From NCBI RefSeq assembly GCF_900112575.1, contig NZ_FOMH01000012.1:62001-126000 (forward strand): a DNA stretch of 64,000 bases, written 5' to 3'. The notes beneath the pieces were generated by a model. That model searched no databases and was not told the origin of the DNA. It worked only from the letters and a program-made list of their open reading frames with translations. Position 1 is the first letter of the stretch. Each line of letters starts with the position of its first letter. Positions 17,575 to 26,629 of this stretch are shown piece by piece. A program made the translations under genes and the position numbers. This DNA is from Flavobacterium phragmitis. GTDB lineage: Bacteria > Bacteroidota > Bacteroidia > Flavobacteriales > Flavobacteriaceae.

Positions 17575-17607
17575 AAACCTGACAGGTTTTAAAAACCTGT
17601 CAGGTTT
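17575..17607. repeat. Perfect hairpin repeat in the argE-argH junction
   Basis: AAACCTGACAGGTTTT and its exact complement AAAACCTGTCAGGTTT are separated by one A. A near-identical hairpin lies at 23143-23169 in the argD-proA junction. It lacks a T tail and lies within the operon, so it may act in mRNA processing or stability rather than termination. Confidence 0.85.
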
Positions 17608-17620
17608 AACTTCGATATTA

Positions 17621-18691
17621 TTATAATTTAAAGAAATCCGTTAGTATTTTGATATACAGGTCGACTCCTTCTACAATTTCATTTACAAAAATAAATTCGT
17701 CTGCTGAATGCGAACGTAATGTTTCTCCTGGCCCCAATTTCAAAGATTGACAGCTTAAAACCGACTGATCTGAAAGCGTTGGCGAACCATAAGTTGTTCT
17801 TCCCAAAGCAATTCCTGCCTGAACCAAACCGTGCTCGATTGGAATAGACGATGAATTTAAGTGCATTGATCTTGGCGTTACTTCGGCATTTACATTTGCT
17901 TTAACCACTTCCAAAATCTCAGCATTCGTATAACGATCTGTTACACGAATGTCAACCACTAAATCACATTCTGAAGGCACTACATTATGCTGTTTTCCGG
18001 CATTGATTTGCGTTACGGTCATTTTTACAGGACCTAAAACATCAGAGATTTTGTCGAATTTATAATTTTTAAACCATTCCATTACCGGAATTGATTTGTA
18101 TAATGCATTATCATCATTTTGATGCGCGGCATGGCTTGCAGTTCCTTTTACTTTTACATCTAAAACTAAAAGTCCTTTTTCGGCAACTGCCAATTGCATT
18201 AAAGTTGGTTCTCCTACAATCGCACAATCTAGTTCTGGTAAATGTTTTAGAACACTGTTTAATCCATTTTTTCCACTGCTTTCTTCTTCGGCAGAAGCCA
18301 CAATTACAATATTGTGAGAAAGGTTTTGATTTTCGTAGAAATGTACAAAAGTCGCTAATAACGAAACTAAACAGCCTCCGGCATCATTACTTCCTAAACC
18401 GAATAGTTTTCCGTCTTTTTCAATTGCTTTAAACGGGTCGTTTGTGTATGCCTGATTTGGGCGAACGGTATCGTGATGTGAGTTTAATAAAAGTGTTGGT
18501 TTGTTTTCGTCGAAATATTTGTTGAAAGCCCACACATTATTGTTTTCTCTCTTGAATGGAATTTCATTCTGATTGAACCAATTTTCGATTAAAAGAGCTG
18601 TCTGATCTTCTTCACTTGAAAATGAAGGGGTTTCGATTAAGCTTTTTAATAAACTAATTGCTTCCTGGGTAAGCGTATCTATACTTTTCAT
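17621..18691 (-). CDS. argE: N-acyl-ornithine deacylase (ArgE-like, M20 peptidase family)
   Basis: Removes the acyl group from N-acetyl- or N-succinylornithine/citrulline in arginine synthesis. The zinc-dependent M20 fold is clear: NSHHDTV (first zinc His/Asp), GLGSNDAGGC (bridging Asp), AEEESSGKNG (catalytic Glu pair), VGEPT, and a C-terminal HSADEF with the last His ligand. The frame is open to 18727, but the extra 12 codons fall in the upstream repeat; MKSIDTLTQEAI at 18691 is the probable start (356 residues). In Bacteroidota the pathway goes through carbamoylation of the acylated intermediate. Confidence 0.9.
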   Translation of the reverse strand: MKSIDTLTQEAISLLKSLIETPSFSSEEDQTALLIENWFNQNEIPFKRENNNVWAFNKYFDENKPTLLLNSHHDTVRPNQAYTNDPFKAIEKDGKLFGLGSNDAGGCLVSLLATFVHFYENQNLSHNIVIVASAEEESSGKNGLNSVLKHLPELDCAIVGEPTLMQLAVAEKGLLVLDVKVKGTASHAAHQNDDNALYKSIPVMEWFKNYKFDKISDVLGPVKMTVTQINAGKQHNVVPSECDLVVDIRVTDRYTNAEILEVVKANVNAEVTPRSMHLNSSSIPIEHGLVQAGIALGRTTYGSPTLSDQSVLSCQSLKLGPGETLRSHSADEFIFVNEIVEGVDLYIKILTDFFKL

Positions 18692-18959
18692 AGGTTTGGT
18701 TTCTTTGCCACGAAGGCTCGAAGTCACAAAGTTTAATTTAAATCTGTGACATTTTTAATTTGCGCAAATTTCCAAAATTAAATTTTAAAAGTACTGCGCA
18801 ACTCTGTTTTTTTGCCACTAATTACACGAATTTTCGCAAATTATTTTTTTGTTTTAGATTTAAAATCAAAATGAACTTTTTCATGTCTGTTTAAAATTAT
18901 TTTCTCTTTTTTAAGCAGAAAAAAATTAGTGTCAATTCGTGTTATTCGTGACTATATCT
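18692..18959. repeat. argB-argE junction with imperfect GCCAC/GTGAC palindromes
   Basis: Two imperfect inverted repeats: a shorter one near the argE start (TTTGCCACGAAGG... with AATCTGTGAC, 18713-18750), and a longer one (GCCACTAATTACACGAATT at about 18814-18832 with AATTCGTGTTATTCGTGAC at about 18934-18952). The spacer is low-complexity AT. No gene is seen. Confidence 0.65.
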
Positions 18960-19733
18960 TTACAAAGTAATCGTTGTATGTGGAATATCTGAATTTTGGA
19001 GCATTTTGTGATGTCCAATTTTGATTTTCTGCACGCCTCTTGATAAACTATTAAAACAATTATCCAATTTTGGAATCATTCCGGAATGGATTACTTTTTC
19101 TTCTTTTAGTTTATTGTATAATATTTCATTGATTTGGGTTATTACAGATGAATCGTCTTCTGAGTCCATCAAAACACCTTGTTTTTCAAAACAGTAAGTC
19201 AGCGTCACATCAAAAACTTCAGATAATGCAATTGATAATTCGCTAGCGATTGTATCTGCATTGGTGTTTAATAATTGTCCGTTTTTATCGTGTGTAATCG
19301 CGCAAAGAACAGGAACAACTCCAGCCTCTAATAAAGTAGCTAATAATTTGGTATTCACTTGTTTTACATCACCCACAAATCCATAATCGATTGTTGGGTG
19401 ATTTCTTTTTGTGGACTGAATCAAATTTCCGTCTGCTCCAGAAAAACCAATGGCATTATTATCTTTTGCCTGCAATTGTGCTACAATATGTTTGTTGATT
19501 TGTCCAGCGTAAATCATTACTACAACGTCAAGCATTGGAGCATCTGTAATTCGGCGTCCGTCAATCATTTGCGGAACCAAACCAATACTCTGCGCCATTT
19601 TTGTAGCCGATTTTCCACCACCGTGAACTAAAACTTTATATCCTTCTATTTTAGAAAAATCGGTTAAAAATTGTTCTAATTCTGTCGGATTGTCGATGAT
19701 GTTTCCACCTATTTTGATTACTGATACTTGCAT
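18960..19733 (-). CDS. argB: Acetylglutamate kinase (or N-succinylglutamate kinase)
   Basis: Phosphorylates the N-acylglutamate gamma-carboxyl group with ATP. An amino-acid kinase fold: VIKIGGNIIDN (start), VHGGGKSATKMA (ATP-binding Gly loop), NKHIVAQLQ, NTNADTIASELSIAL (nucleotide site) and the C-terminal GMIPKLDNC helix. I place the start at the ATG at 19733 (MQVSVIKIGG, 257 residues); the open frame continues upstream into a repeat. In the Bacteroides pathway the substrate is N-succinylglutamate; which acyl group is used here is uncertain (see the transcarbamylase). Confidence 0.92.
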   Translation of the reverse strand: MQVSVIKIGGNIIDNPTELEQFLTDFSKIEGYKVLVHGGGKSATKMAQSIGLVPQMIDGRRITDAPMLDVVVMIYAGQINKHIVAQLQAKDNNAIGFSGADGNLIQSTKRNHPTIDYGFVGDVKQVNTKLLATLLEAGVVPVLCAITHDKNGQLLNTNADTIASELSIALSEVFDVTLTYCFEKQGVLMDSEDDSSVITQINEILYNKLKEEKVIHSGMIPKLDNCFNSLSRGVQKIKIGHHKMLQNSDIPHTTITL

Positions 19734-19760
19734 ACTTTTAGGTTCAGAGAGACAAAGTAA

Positions 19761-19822
19761 CAAAGTAACAAAGTGACAAAGTTTCTATTCAAGGTACAAA
19801 CCTTTGTCACTTTGTTACTTTG
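19761..19822. repeat. Inverted repeat of CAAAGTAA units in the argF'-argB junction
   Basis: A 21-base arm CAAAGTAACAAAGTGACAAAG (19761-19781) is matched by its perfect complement at 19802-19822, with a 20-base spacer. The arms are themselves built of short CAAAGTRA repeats and extend imperfectly outwards on both sides. Confidence 0.88.
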
Positions 19823-19841
19823 CTCCTTTGCAACTATAAAA

Positions 19842-20795
19842 TTATATTTTCTTCAAAATCTTTTGTAAAACTAATTGTGCTGAATACGTTCTGTTATTCG
19901 CTTGTTCAATTACGATTGAATTTTCTCCGTCTAAAACTTCGTCGCTTACAATTACGTTACGACGAACAGGAAGACAATGCATAAATTTTCCGTTGTTGGT
20001 TAAAGCCATTTTTTCAGCTGTAACTGTCCAATTTGGATCGCTATTGGTTACTTTTCCGTAATCGTTGAAATTACTCCAGTTTTTTACGTAAACGAAATCA
20101 GCATTTTCGAAAGCTTTGTTTTGATCGTATTCTATTTTGCAATCTTTTGTAATTTCTGGACTTAATTCGTAACCTTTTGGATGTGTGATTACAAATTCCA
20201 TCTCTTTTTGTAGCTGCATCATTTCTACGAATGAATTGGCAACTGCCTGAGGCAAAGCTTTTGGATGTGGCGCCCAAGAAAGCACTACTTTTGGTTTGTC
20301 TTTGTGTCTAGGCTTGAATTCTTCCATTGTAATCGCATCTGCTAATGACTGCAACGGATGACGAATAGCACTTTCCATATTTACAATCGGCACTGTTGCA
20401 TATTTCAAAAATCCTGAAATTACAGTTTCCTGATAATCTTTTTCCTTATCAACCAAACCTGCAAAAGCACGAATTGCAATAATATCACAGTATTGCGAAA
20501 CTACTTCTGCAGCTTCTTTAATATGTTCTGAAGCGCCAGAATTCATTACGGCTCCGTCTTCGAATTCCAACGTCCATCCTTCGTTGGTAAAATTCATTAC
20601 CATAACATTCATTCCTAAGTTCATCGCCGCTTTTTGAGTACTCAAACGCGTTCTTAAACTTGGATTGAAGAATAACATTCCAAGAGTTTTATTCTTTCCT
20701 AAACTTTGATTTTTAAGCGGATTCTTTTTGATTTTAATCGCTTGTTTTACCCATTTTGATAATGAGTTAATGTCTTTTATTGAAATATAGTTCAT
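19842..20795 (-). CDS. argF': N-succinyl/N-acetylornithine carbamoyltransferase (ArgF')
   Basis: Carbamoylates the acylated ornithine, a Bacteroidota variant of the urea-cycle step. The carbamoyl-phosphate motif reads FFNPSLRTRLSTQ (42-54) where classical OTCases have STRTR. ASEHIKEAAEVVSQYCDIIAIR (88 onward) and HCLPVRRNVIVSDEVLDGE are as in the acetyl/succinyl-ornithine family. The residue just before the conserved EH is Ser89; from memory this site is Glu in acetyl-specific and Pro in succinyl-specific enzymes, and small residues favour succinyl. The start is the ATG at 20795 (MNYISIKD, 317 residues); the longer frame adds a Lys-rich leader lying in a repeat. Confidence 0.9.
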   Translation of the reverse strand: MNYISIKDINSLSKWVKQAIKIKKNPLKNQSLGKNKTLGMLFFNPSLRTRLSTQKAAMNLGMNVMVMNFTNEGWTLEFEDGAVMNSGASEHIKEAAEVVSQYCDIIAIRAFAGLVDKEKDYQETVISGFLKYATVPIVNMESAIRHPLQSLADAITMEEFKPRHKDKPKVVLSWAPHPKALPQAVANSFVEMMQLQKEMEFVITHPKGYELSPEITKDCKIEYDQNKAFENADFVYVKNWSNFNDYGKVTNSDPNWTVTAEKMALTNNGKFMHCLPVRRNVIVSDEVLDGENSIVIEQANNRTYSAQLVLQKILKKI

Positions 20796-20827
20796 TTGTT
20801 TTTTTTGCTTTTTTAGTTGTTTTTTCC

Positions 20828-20935
20828 GCCACGAATTCACGAATTATTTTTTCAATCTTTGCGTTTTTTTTTTCGAATGAATTCGAATTAATATTTCGTT
20901 TAGATAGTAAAAAGAATAATTCGTGAATTCGTGGC
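20828..20935. repeat. Perfect 21-base inverted repeat in the proB-argF' junction
   Basis: GCCACGAATTCACGAATTATT (20828-20848) is exactly mirrored at 20915-20935, touching the proB stop codon. The 66-base spacer contains a second small palindrome (TTCGAATGAATTCGAA). The same unit occurs at 37671-37710. Confidence 0.9.
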
Positions 20936-21696
20936 TATAAAATTTTCGTAAATGGAATTTCGTCTTTCAATGCCCGCAGAATAAAATTATCATTCAGTCC
21001 GTTGACAATCCAGGTTTCGATATTTGCTGCTTTTGAAATTGCTGCTGCTTCTATTTTGGATTGCATCCCTCCTGTTCCATGTGATGATTTAGAATCGCCG
21101 ATTTCTTTCTCCAACGTTTTTAAATCATTTACCAATTTTATTGTTTCTGGAACTTTATTATGAATTGATTCTTTCGTGTAAATTCCGTTTGTGTTGGTCG
21201 CAATAATCAGAATATCAACATTTAGCAATACCGCAGTTAAAGCAGCTAATTTGTCATTATCACCAAACCGAATCTCATCTGTGGCAACGGTATCATTTTC
21301 ATTGATAATCGGAATGTAATTGTTTTTGACTAATACATTAATCGTATTTACAATGTTCTTTTTGGTCTGTTCTTTTTCGAAATCAGAATAAGAAAGTAAA
21401 CACTGCGAGGTATTTAATCCTAAATCTTTAAAATTCTCATTGTAAATCCGCATTAAATGTGGTTGCCCGATTGAAGCTAAAGCCTGTTTCACAAAAACAT
21501 CTTTATCCTGATTGTCCAGCTTTACAAACTGTTTTGCTGCTGCAATTGCTCCAGAACTTACTATGATAAATTCATATTCGTCGTTTAAAGCTGCAATCTG
21601 AACTCCAAGGTCTTCAATCTTTCCCCGCGAAATATGATTGGTTTCTTTGGTTAAAGTGTTACTTCCTATTTTTAATAAAATCCGTTTTTTTGCCAT
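20935..21696 (-). CDS. proB: Glutamate 5-kinase
   Basis: First step of proline synthesis: glutamate to glutamyl-5-phosphate. 253 residues of the amino-acid kinase fold (ILLKIGSNTLTKE, VSSGAIAAAKQF, INENDTVATDEIRFGDND, ATNTNGIYT, GTGGMQSKIEAA). No C-terminal PUA domain is present, so this is the short form (about 250 rather than 370 residues). I use the ATG at 21696 (MAKKRILLK). It sits next to proA inside the arginine operon, so proline and arginine synthesis share transcription. Confidence 0.93.
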   Translation of the reverse strand: MAKKRILLKIGSNTLTKETNHISRGKIEDLGVQIAALNDEYEFIIVSSGAIAAAKQFVKLDNQDKDVFVKQALASIGQPHLMRIYNENFKDLGLNTSQCLLSYSDFEKEQTKKNIVNTINVLVKNNYIPIINENDTVATDEIRFGDNDKLAALTAVLLNVDILIIATNTNGIYTKESIHNKVPETIKLVNDLKTLEKEIGDSKSSHGTGGMQSKIEAAAISKAANIETWIVNGLNDNFILRALKDEIPFTKIL

Positions 21697-21840
21697 GTCT
21701 TTTGTTTTTGCCACGAAGGCGCTAAGGCACTAAGTTTTTATGTTTTTTTGCCACGAATTACACAAATTGACGCTAATTTATTCAGCATCTTAATAAAAAA
21801 TAATTTGTATGAATTAGTGTAATTCGTTGCAAACCAAATC
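21697..21840. repeat. proA-proB junction with imperfect palindrome
   Basis: Arms GCCACGAATTACACAAATTG (from 21749) and AATTAGTGTAATTCGTTGC (up to about 21829) form an imperfect inverted repeat. A neighbouring GCCACGAAGGCGCTAAGGCAC stretch (21710-21730) is another common repeat type. Non-coding. Confidence 0.7.
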
Positions 21841-21892
21841 TTAAATTCTAATTATTAATTATCTAATTGCCTCAATTTTCAAATTATCTCAA

Positions 21893-23086
21893 TTACCTAA
21901 TCTGTCCTTCTCCGTAAACGTACCATTTATTGGTTACTAAATGCTGCAAACCAATTGGACCACGTTGATGTAATTTATCGGTGCTTATTGCTAATTCTCC
22001 GCCTAAACCAAATTGCCCTCCGTCTGTGAATCTAGTTGATGCATTTTGGTAAACTGCCGCAGCATCAATTGATTCCATAAACTGCTGTGCGGTTTCGTCA
22101 TCTCTGGTAATAATTGCTGCAGAATGTCCTCCGCAGTATTTATTAATCATATCAATGGCGTGATCTTGAGAATCAATGGTTCCAATTACGATTTTATAAT
22201 CTAAAAACTCTTCATACCAAATATCTTCATTTTGAAGTGTTTTAGTATTTTCGAAATTTGCTAATGATTTATCTACGATAACTTCCACTTTTGATTCTAC
22301 TAAAGCTTTGATTAACATTGCTGTAAAACCTTCAAAATTTGGAAGCTTAGAACTGATCAAAACTTTATCTAGTGCATTACAAGCCGAAATTTTAGCTGTT
22401 TTAGCATTTAAAATTACTTTTAAAGCCAAATCTGTATCTGCATCTTCATGAACGTAAACAAAATTATTTCCTCGTCCGCTTACGATTACAGGACAAGTGG
22501 CATGCGCTTTTACAAATTCAATTAATTTTTCTCCGCCTCTTGGAACTATTAAATCAACTTTTTGAGTTGGTTTTTCTAAAAAAGCCTGAGTTTCTGTTCT
22601 GTTGTAATTCAGATATTCCACCCAATCTTTTGAAACTCCATTTTCTTCTAAAGCTTTATGCCAAAGACTTACAATTTTCAAATTTGATTTTAAAGATTCT
22701 TTTCCGCCTTTTAATAAAATCTTATTACCAGATTTAAAAGCGATTCCACCCGCTTCGATTGTAACATCTGGACGAGATTCATAAATAATTAAAATCGTTC
22801 CGAAAGCGGCTGTTTTATTTATTACTTTAATTCCATTATCATGAGTAAAATGAAAACGCTCAACGCCAACGGGATCTTCCTGTGAAGCTAACTGATTTAA
22901 TGATAAAATCATTTCGTCGACTTTTTTATCATCTACTTTTAAGCGTTCTTCCATTGCTAAATCAGAGCCGTCATAATCAGCAAGATCTTCCTGATTGGTT
23001 AGGATTATCTCATTCCGCTCCTGCTCGACCAGCTTTGCCATAGTCCGCAAAACCGCATTGCGTGTTTCAATTGATAATGGTTTCAT
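21893..23086 (-). CDS. proA: Glutamate-5-semialdehyde dehydrogenase (gamma-glutamyl phosphate reductase)
   Basis: Reduces glutamyl-5-phosphate to the semialdehyde with NADPH. 397 residues of the aldehyde dehydrogenase superfamily: FGTILIIYESRPDVTIEAGGIAFKSGN (NADP site), VDLIVPRGG, and KISACNALDKVLI with the catalytic Cys near 235. ASTRFTDGGQFGLGGELAISTDK near the C-terminus is the ProA signature. It precedes proB in the operon. No proC is seen in this cluster. Confidence 0.96.
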   Translation of the reverse strand: MKPLSIETRNAVLRTMAKLVEQERNEIILTNQEDLADYDGSDLAMEERLKVDDKKVDEMILSLNQLASQEDPVGVERFHFTHDNGIKVINKTAAFGTILIIYESRPDVTIEAGGIAFKSGNKILLKGGKESLKSNLKIVSLWHKALEENGVSKDWVEYLNYNRTETQAFLEKPTQKVDLIVPRGGEKLIEFVKAHATCPVIVSGRGNNFVYVHEDADTDLALKVILNAKTAKISACNALDKVLISSKLPNFEGFTAMLIKALVESKVEVIVDKSLANFENTKTLQNEDIWYEEFLDYKIVIGTIDSQDHAIDMINKYCGGHSAAIITRDDETAQQFMESIDAAAVYQNASTRFTDGGQFGLGGELAISTDKLHQRGPIGLQHLVTNKWYVYGEGQIR

Positions 23087-23142
23087 AATTTCAAGTGGTT
23101 GGTTGTTTTTTGGTTGTTTCTTTTTATAGAAACTTATTAATA

Positions 23143-23169
23143 CCTAACAGGTTTTGGAAACCTGTTAGG
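23143..23169. repeat. Hairpin repeat in the argD-proA junction
   Basis: CCTAACAGGTTT and AAACCTGTTAGG form a perfect 12-base-pair stem with a three-base loop. It is a close relative of the hairpin at 17575-17607. Confidence 0.88.
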
Positions 23170-23184
23170 ATAATAGTATTATGT

Positions 23185-24324
23185 TTAGTTTTTTAATTCT
23201 TCTAAACTTTCTTTTAAAGCTTTTACAAACGTATCAATATCTGCTTTTTTAACAGTCAAAGGCGGTAAAATTCTTAACAGATTTTTATTGTTCGCGCTTC
23301 CTGTAAAAATGTGTTTTTCGATGATTAATTTCTTTCTTAGAGCTGCCACATCAAAATCAAACTCCACTCCAAGCATTAATCCTTTTCCTTTTACTTGTAT
23401 AATGCCTTCAACTTCTTTGATTTTTTCTAAGAAATATTCATAAACTTCATTTACATTCTTTTGTAAATCTAGTTTTTCAATTACATCTAAAACTGCAATT
23501 CCTGCTGCACAAGACAAATGGCTTCCGCCAAAAGTAGTTCCTAATAAACCGAAACTAGCTTCGAACTTTGGAGAAATTAAAATCGCTCCAACTGGGAAAC
23601 CATTCCCCATTCCTTTTGCAACGGAGATAATATCAGCGTTGATTCCGTGGTGTTGGAAAGCAAAGAATTTCCCACTTCTTCCGTATCCTGACTGTACTTC
23701 ATCTAAAATCAAAACAACATCGTGTTTTTTGCATGCTTTTTCTAAAGCCTGAAAAAATTCAGTTGTTCCTTGGTCTAAGCCTCCAACTCCTTGAATTCCT
23801 TCGATAATTACTGCTGTAACATCACCTTTAGCTAATTCAGCTTCAACTAATTCGATTTGATTTAGAGGCAAAAACGTTACTTCTTGCTGTGCATTAATTG
23901 GCGCAACAATCTTTTTATTATCTGTAACCGCAACCGCTGCAGAAGTTCTTCCGTGGAAAGAATTATCAAAAGCCACCACTCTTGATTTTCCGTTATGGAA
24001 AGAAGCTAATTTCAAAGCATTTTCATTTGCTTCAGCTCCAGAACTGCATAAAAACAGCTCATAATCTTCAAGACTAGAAAGTTTTCCTAATTTCTGAGCC
24101 AATTCCACCTGCAAAGGATTCTGAATGGCATTCGAATAAAAACCTAAATTATCAATCTGATTTTTAAGTTTTGCTACATAATCCGGCTGTGTGTGTCCGA
24201 TAGAAATCACACCATGACCGCTGTATAAATCTAAATATTCTACTCCTTTGTCGTCAATGATTGTACAATCTACTGCTTTTACTGGAGTTATGTCGTATAA
24301 TGGGTAAACGTTGAATAAGTTCAT
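23185..24324 (-). CDS. argD: Acetylornithine/succinylornithine aminotransferase
   Basis: PLP-dependent class III transaminase that makes N-acylornithine from the semialdehyde. 379 residues with LYSGHGVISIGH at the start, SGAEANENALKLA (phosphate-binding), NSFHGRTSA, LILDEVQSGYGRSGKFFAF (Asp holding the PLP pyridine N), SVAKGMGNGFPVGA (Schiff-base Lys near 239) and TTFGGSHLSCAAG. It follows argC by 86 bases that include GTTGTTGGTT/AACCAACAAC repeats. Confidence 0.95.
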   Translation of the reverse strand: MNLFNVYPLYDITPVKAVDCTIIDDKGVEYLDLYSGHGVISIGHTQPDYVAKLKNQIDNLGFYSNAIQNPLQVELAQKLGKLSSLEDYELFLCSSGAEANENALKLASFHNGKSRVVAFDNSFHGRTSAAVAVTDNKKIVAPINAQQEVTFLPLNQIELVEAELAKGDVTAVIIEGIQGVGGLDQGTTEFFQALEKACKKHDVVLILDEVQSGYGRSGKFFAFQHHGINADIISVAKGMGNGFPVGAILISPKFEASFGLLGTTFGGSHLSCAAGIAVLDVIEKLDLQKNVNEVYEYFLEKIKEVEGIIQVKGKGLMLGVEFDFDVAALRKKLIIEKHIFTGSANNKNLLRILPPLTVKKADIDTFVKALKESLEELKN

Positions 24325-24410
24325 GTTTTTTTGTTGTTGGTTGATTGTTGTTGGTTGATGGTCTTATCTGATGTTTCCATAAACTATAAACCAACAACTA
24401 TCAACTATTA
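24325..24410. repeat. argC-argD junction with weak TTGTTGGTT inverted repeat
   Basis: Tandem TTGTTGGTTGAT units (about 24333-24358) face ACCAACAACTATCAAC (about 24390-24405). The repeat is imperfect. It is analogous in position to the stronger palindromes in the other junctions. Confidence 0.55.
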
Positions 24411-25388
24411 TTAAAATCCGCTTGGTTTCAAATGTAAACCTGTGGTTTCTTCTAAACCGAACATTAAATTCATGTTTTGAATTGCTTGTCCTGAAGCACC
24501 TTTGGTTAAGTTATCTATAATTGATGTTATTAAAACCCGGTTTCCTTTTTTCAATAAACTAATAATACATTTATTCGTTTGTACCACTTGTTTCATGTTG
24601 ATGTTGGTTGTGGTAACGGTTACGAAAGGTTCGTTTTTATAGAATTCTTCGTATTTAGCAACCAATTGCTCCAAACTATCATCGCAAACTGTATATAAGG
24701 TTGCAAAAATTCCTCTTGGGAAATCTCCTCTGTTCGGAATAAAAAGCAATTCGCTATCAAAATCATCCTGCAACTGAACCAAACTTTCTGAAATTTCACC
24801 TAAATGTTGGTGTTCAAAAGCTTTATAATGAGACAAGTTGTTATTTCTCCAGCTGAAATGAGAAGTTTCAGAAAGGCTTACTCCTGCTCCTGTGCTTCCA
24901 GTTGTAGCGTTAATATGAACATCATTATTCAACAAATTATGTTTTGCTAAAGGTAACAAAGCCAACTGAATAGCAGTTGCAAAACAACCTGGATTTGCGA
25001 TATAATTTGTCTTTTTGATTTCCGCTTTATTAATTTCAGGCAAACCATAAATAAAATCTTTTCCTTCGAAATGAGCATCTTTATTCAATCTGAAATCATT
25101 TCCTAAATCAATAATCTTAGTATGACTCGCAAACTGATTTTCTTTCAAAAATGAAATTGATTTTCCGTGGCCTAAACACAAGAAAACAACATTTACATTC
25201 GGATTGATTTCAGCTGTGAAATTCATTTCGATATCGCCCATCAAATCGTGATGCGCCACAGAAAGTGGTTTTCCCGCATTTGTTGTACTGTAAACAAAAT
25301 CGATGTTTACTTTTGGATGATACATTAAAATTCTGATGAGTTCTCCGGCCGTGTAGCCCGAACCACCAATAATTCCGACATTAATCAT
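24411..25388 (-). CDS. argC: N-acetyl-gamma-glutamyl-phosphate reductase
   Basis: Reduces the N-acylglutamyl phosphate to the semialdehyde with NADPH. 325 residues: Rossmann motif VGIIGGSGYTAGELIRIL (4-21), VFLCLGHG, the active-site Cys in NYIANPGCFATAIQLAL (near 137), and HQHLGEISE with the catalytic His. Its start overlaps argG by eight bases, so the two are translationally coupled. Confidence 0.95.
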   Translation of the reverse strand: MINVGIIGGSGYTAGELIRILMYHPKVNIDFVYSTTNAGKPLSVAHHDLMGDIEMNFTAEINPNVNVVFLCLGHGKSISFLKENQFASHTKIIDLGNDFRLNKDAHFEGKDFIYGLPEINKAEIKKTNYIANPGCFATAIQLALLPLAKHNLLNNDVHINATTGSTGAGVSLSETSHFSWRNNNLSHYKAFEHQHLGEISESLVQLQDDFDSELLFIPNRGDFPRGIFATLYTVCDDSLEQLVAKYEEFYKNEPFVTVTTTNINMKQVVQTNKCIISLLKKGNRVLITSIIDNLTKGASGQAIQNMNLMFGLEETTGLHLKPSGF

Positions 25389-26574
25389 GATCTAATTTGT
25401 TTACAGATGAGAATATGTTTTGTGCATTTCCTAAAATCTTGATAAATCCTTTTGCATCGTCAGATGTCCAAGCATTGTTCATTTCGCCATACTGACCGAA
25501 ACCTGTGTTCATTAAATCATTTTCAGATTCGATTCCGTCAAGTGAGAAATGATATGGTTTTAATGAAACGGTTACCGTTCCATTTACTGTTTTTTGAGTG
25601 TCTTGCAAGAAAGTTTCGATGTTTCTCATAACTGGATCTAAGAACTGACCTTCGTGGAATAACATTCCGTACCAGTTTCCTAATTGCTCTTTCCAATATT
25701 GTTGCCATTTTCCAAGAGTGTGTTTCTCCAATAAATGGTGCGCTTTGATGATAATCAATGGCGCAGCAGCTTCAAAACCTACTCTTCCTTTAATTCCGAT
25801 AATCGTATCTCCAACGTGAATATCTCTACCAATTGCGTAAGCACTTGCCAGTTTTTCAAGAGCTACAATATTATTTGAAGGTTTATCTGTTTTTCCGTTT
25901 AAACCAACTAATTCTCCTTGTTCGAAATGAAGCGTAACTTTCTCTTCTCCATCTTTTTGCAATTGCGAAGGATAAGCTTCGCTTGGCAATGGCTGGCTTG
26001 AAGTCAAGGTTTCTTTTCCTCCAACGCTTGTTCCCCAAAGTCCTTTATTGATAGAATATTGTGCTTTTTCCCAAGAATAGTGAACTCCGTTTTGAGCCAA
26101 ATAATCAACTTCTTCTTGTCTTGATAATTTTAAATCTCTAATTGGAGTAATGATTTCGATTTCTGGAGCGATAGTTTGGAAAATCAAATCGAAACGGATT
26201 TGATCGTTTCCTGCACCAGTACTTCCGTGAGCGATTGCAGTTGCTCCTACTTTTTTTGCGTATTTTATAGCTTCAATTGCTTGAAAAACACGCTCTGCAC
26301 TTACTGATAACGGATATGTGTTGTTTTTTAATACATTTCCAAAAATCAAGTATTTGATAGCTTTATCGTAATATTTATCTAAAATGGTTAAGTTAGCATG
26401 CTGAGCACTTCCTAACTCGTAAGCTCTTTTTTCAATAGCTGTTAATTCTTCAGCAGAAAATCCTCCTGTGTCAACAAGAACAGTGTGAACTTCGTATCCT
26501 TTTTCATTTTTTAAATATTTCAAACAATACGAGGTATCTAATCCTCCGCTATAAGCTAATACTACTTTTTTCAT
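25381..26574 (-). CDS. argG: Argininosuccinate synthase
   Basis: Joins citrulline and aspartate using ATP. 397 residues: the PP-loop VVLAYSGGLDTSYCLKYL at the N-terminus, HGSTGAGNDQIRFD (aspartate/citrulline site), and SINKGLWGTSVGG. It is the second gene of the operon, 55 bases after the GNAT gene, and overlaps argC by eight bases. Confidence 0.96.
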   Translation of the reverse strand: MKKVVLAYSGGLDTSYCLKYLKNEKGYEVHTVLVDTGGFSAEELTAIEKRAYELGSAQHANLTILDKYYDKAIKYLIFGNVLKNNTYPLSVSAERVFQAIEAIKYAKKVGATAIAHGSTGAGNDQIRFDLIFQTIAPEIEIITPIRDLKLSRQEEVDYLAQNGVHYSWEKAQYSINKGLWGTSVGGKETLTSSQPLPSEAYPSQLQKDGEEKVTLHFEQGELVGLNGKTDKPSNNIVALEKLASAYAIGRDIHVGDTIIGIKGRVGFEAAAPLIIIKAHHLLEKHTLGKWQQYWKEQLGNWYGMLFHEGQFLDPVMRNIETFLQDTQKTVNGTVTVSLKPYHFSLDGIESENDLMNTGFGQYGEMNNAWTSDDAKGFIKILGNAQNIFSSVNKLDHD

Positions 26575-26629
26575 TTTTTATAATTTAGGCTAATACTTTC
26601 GTATTTAGCAGTTTGAGATTTCTTTTTGA

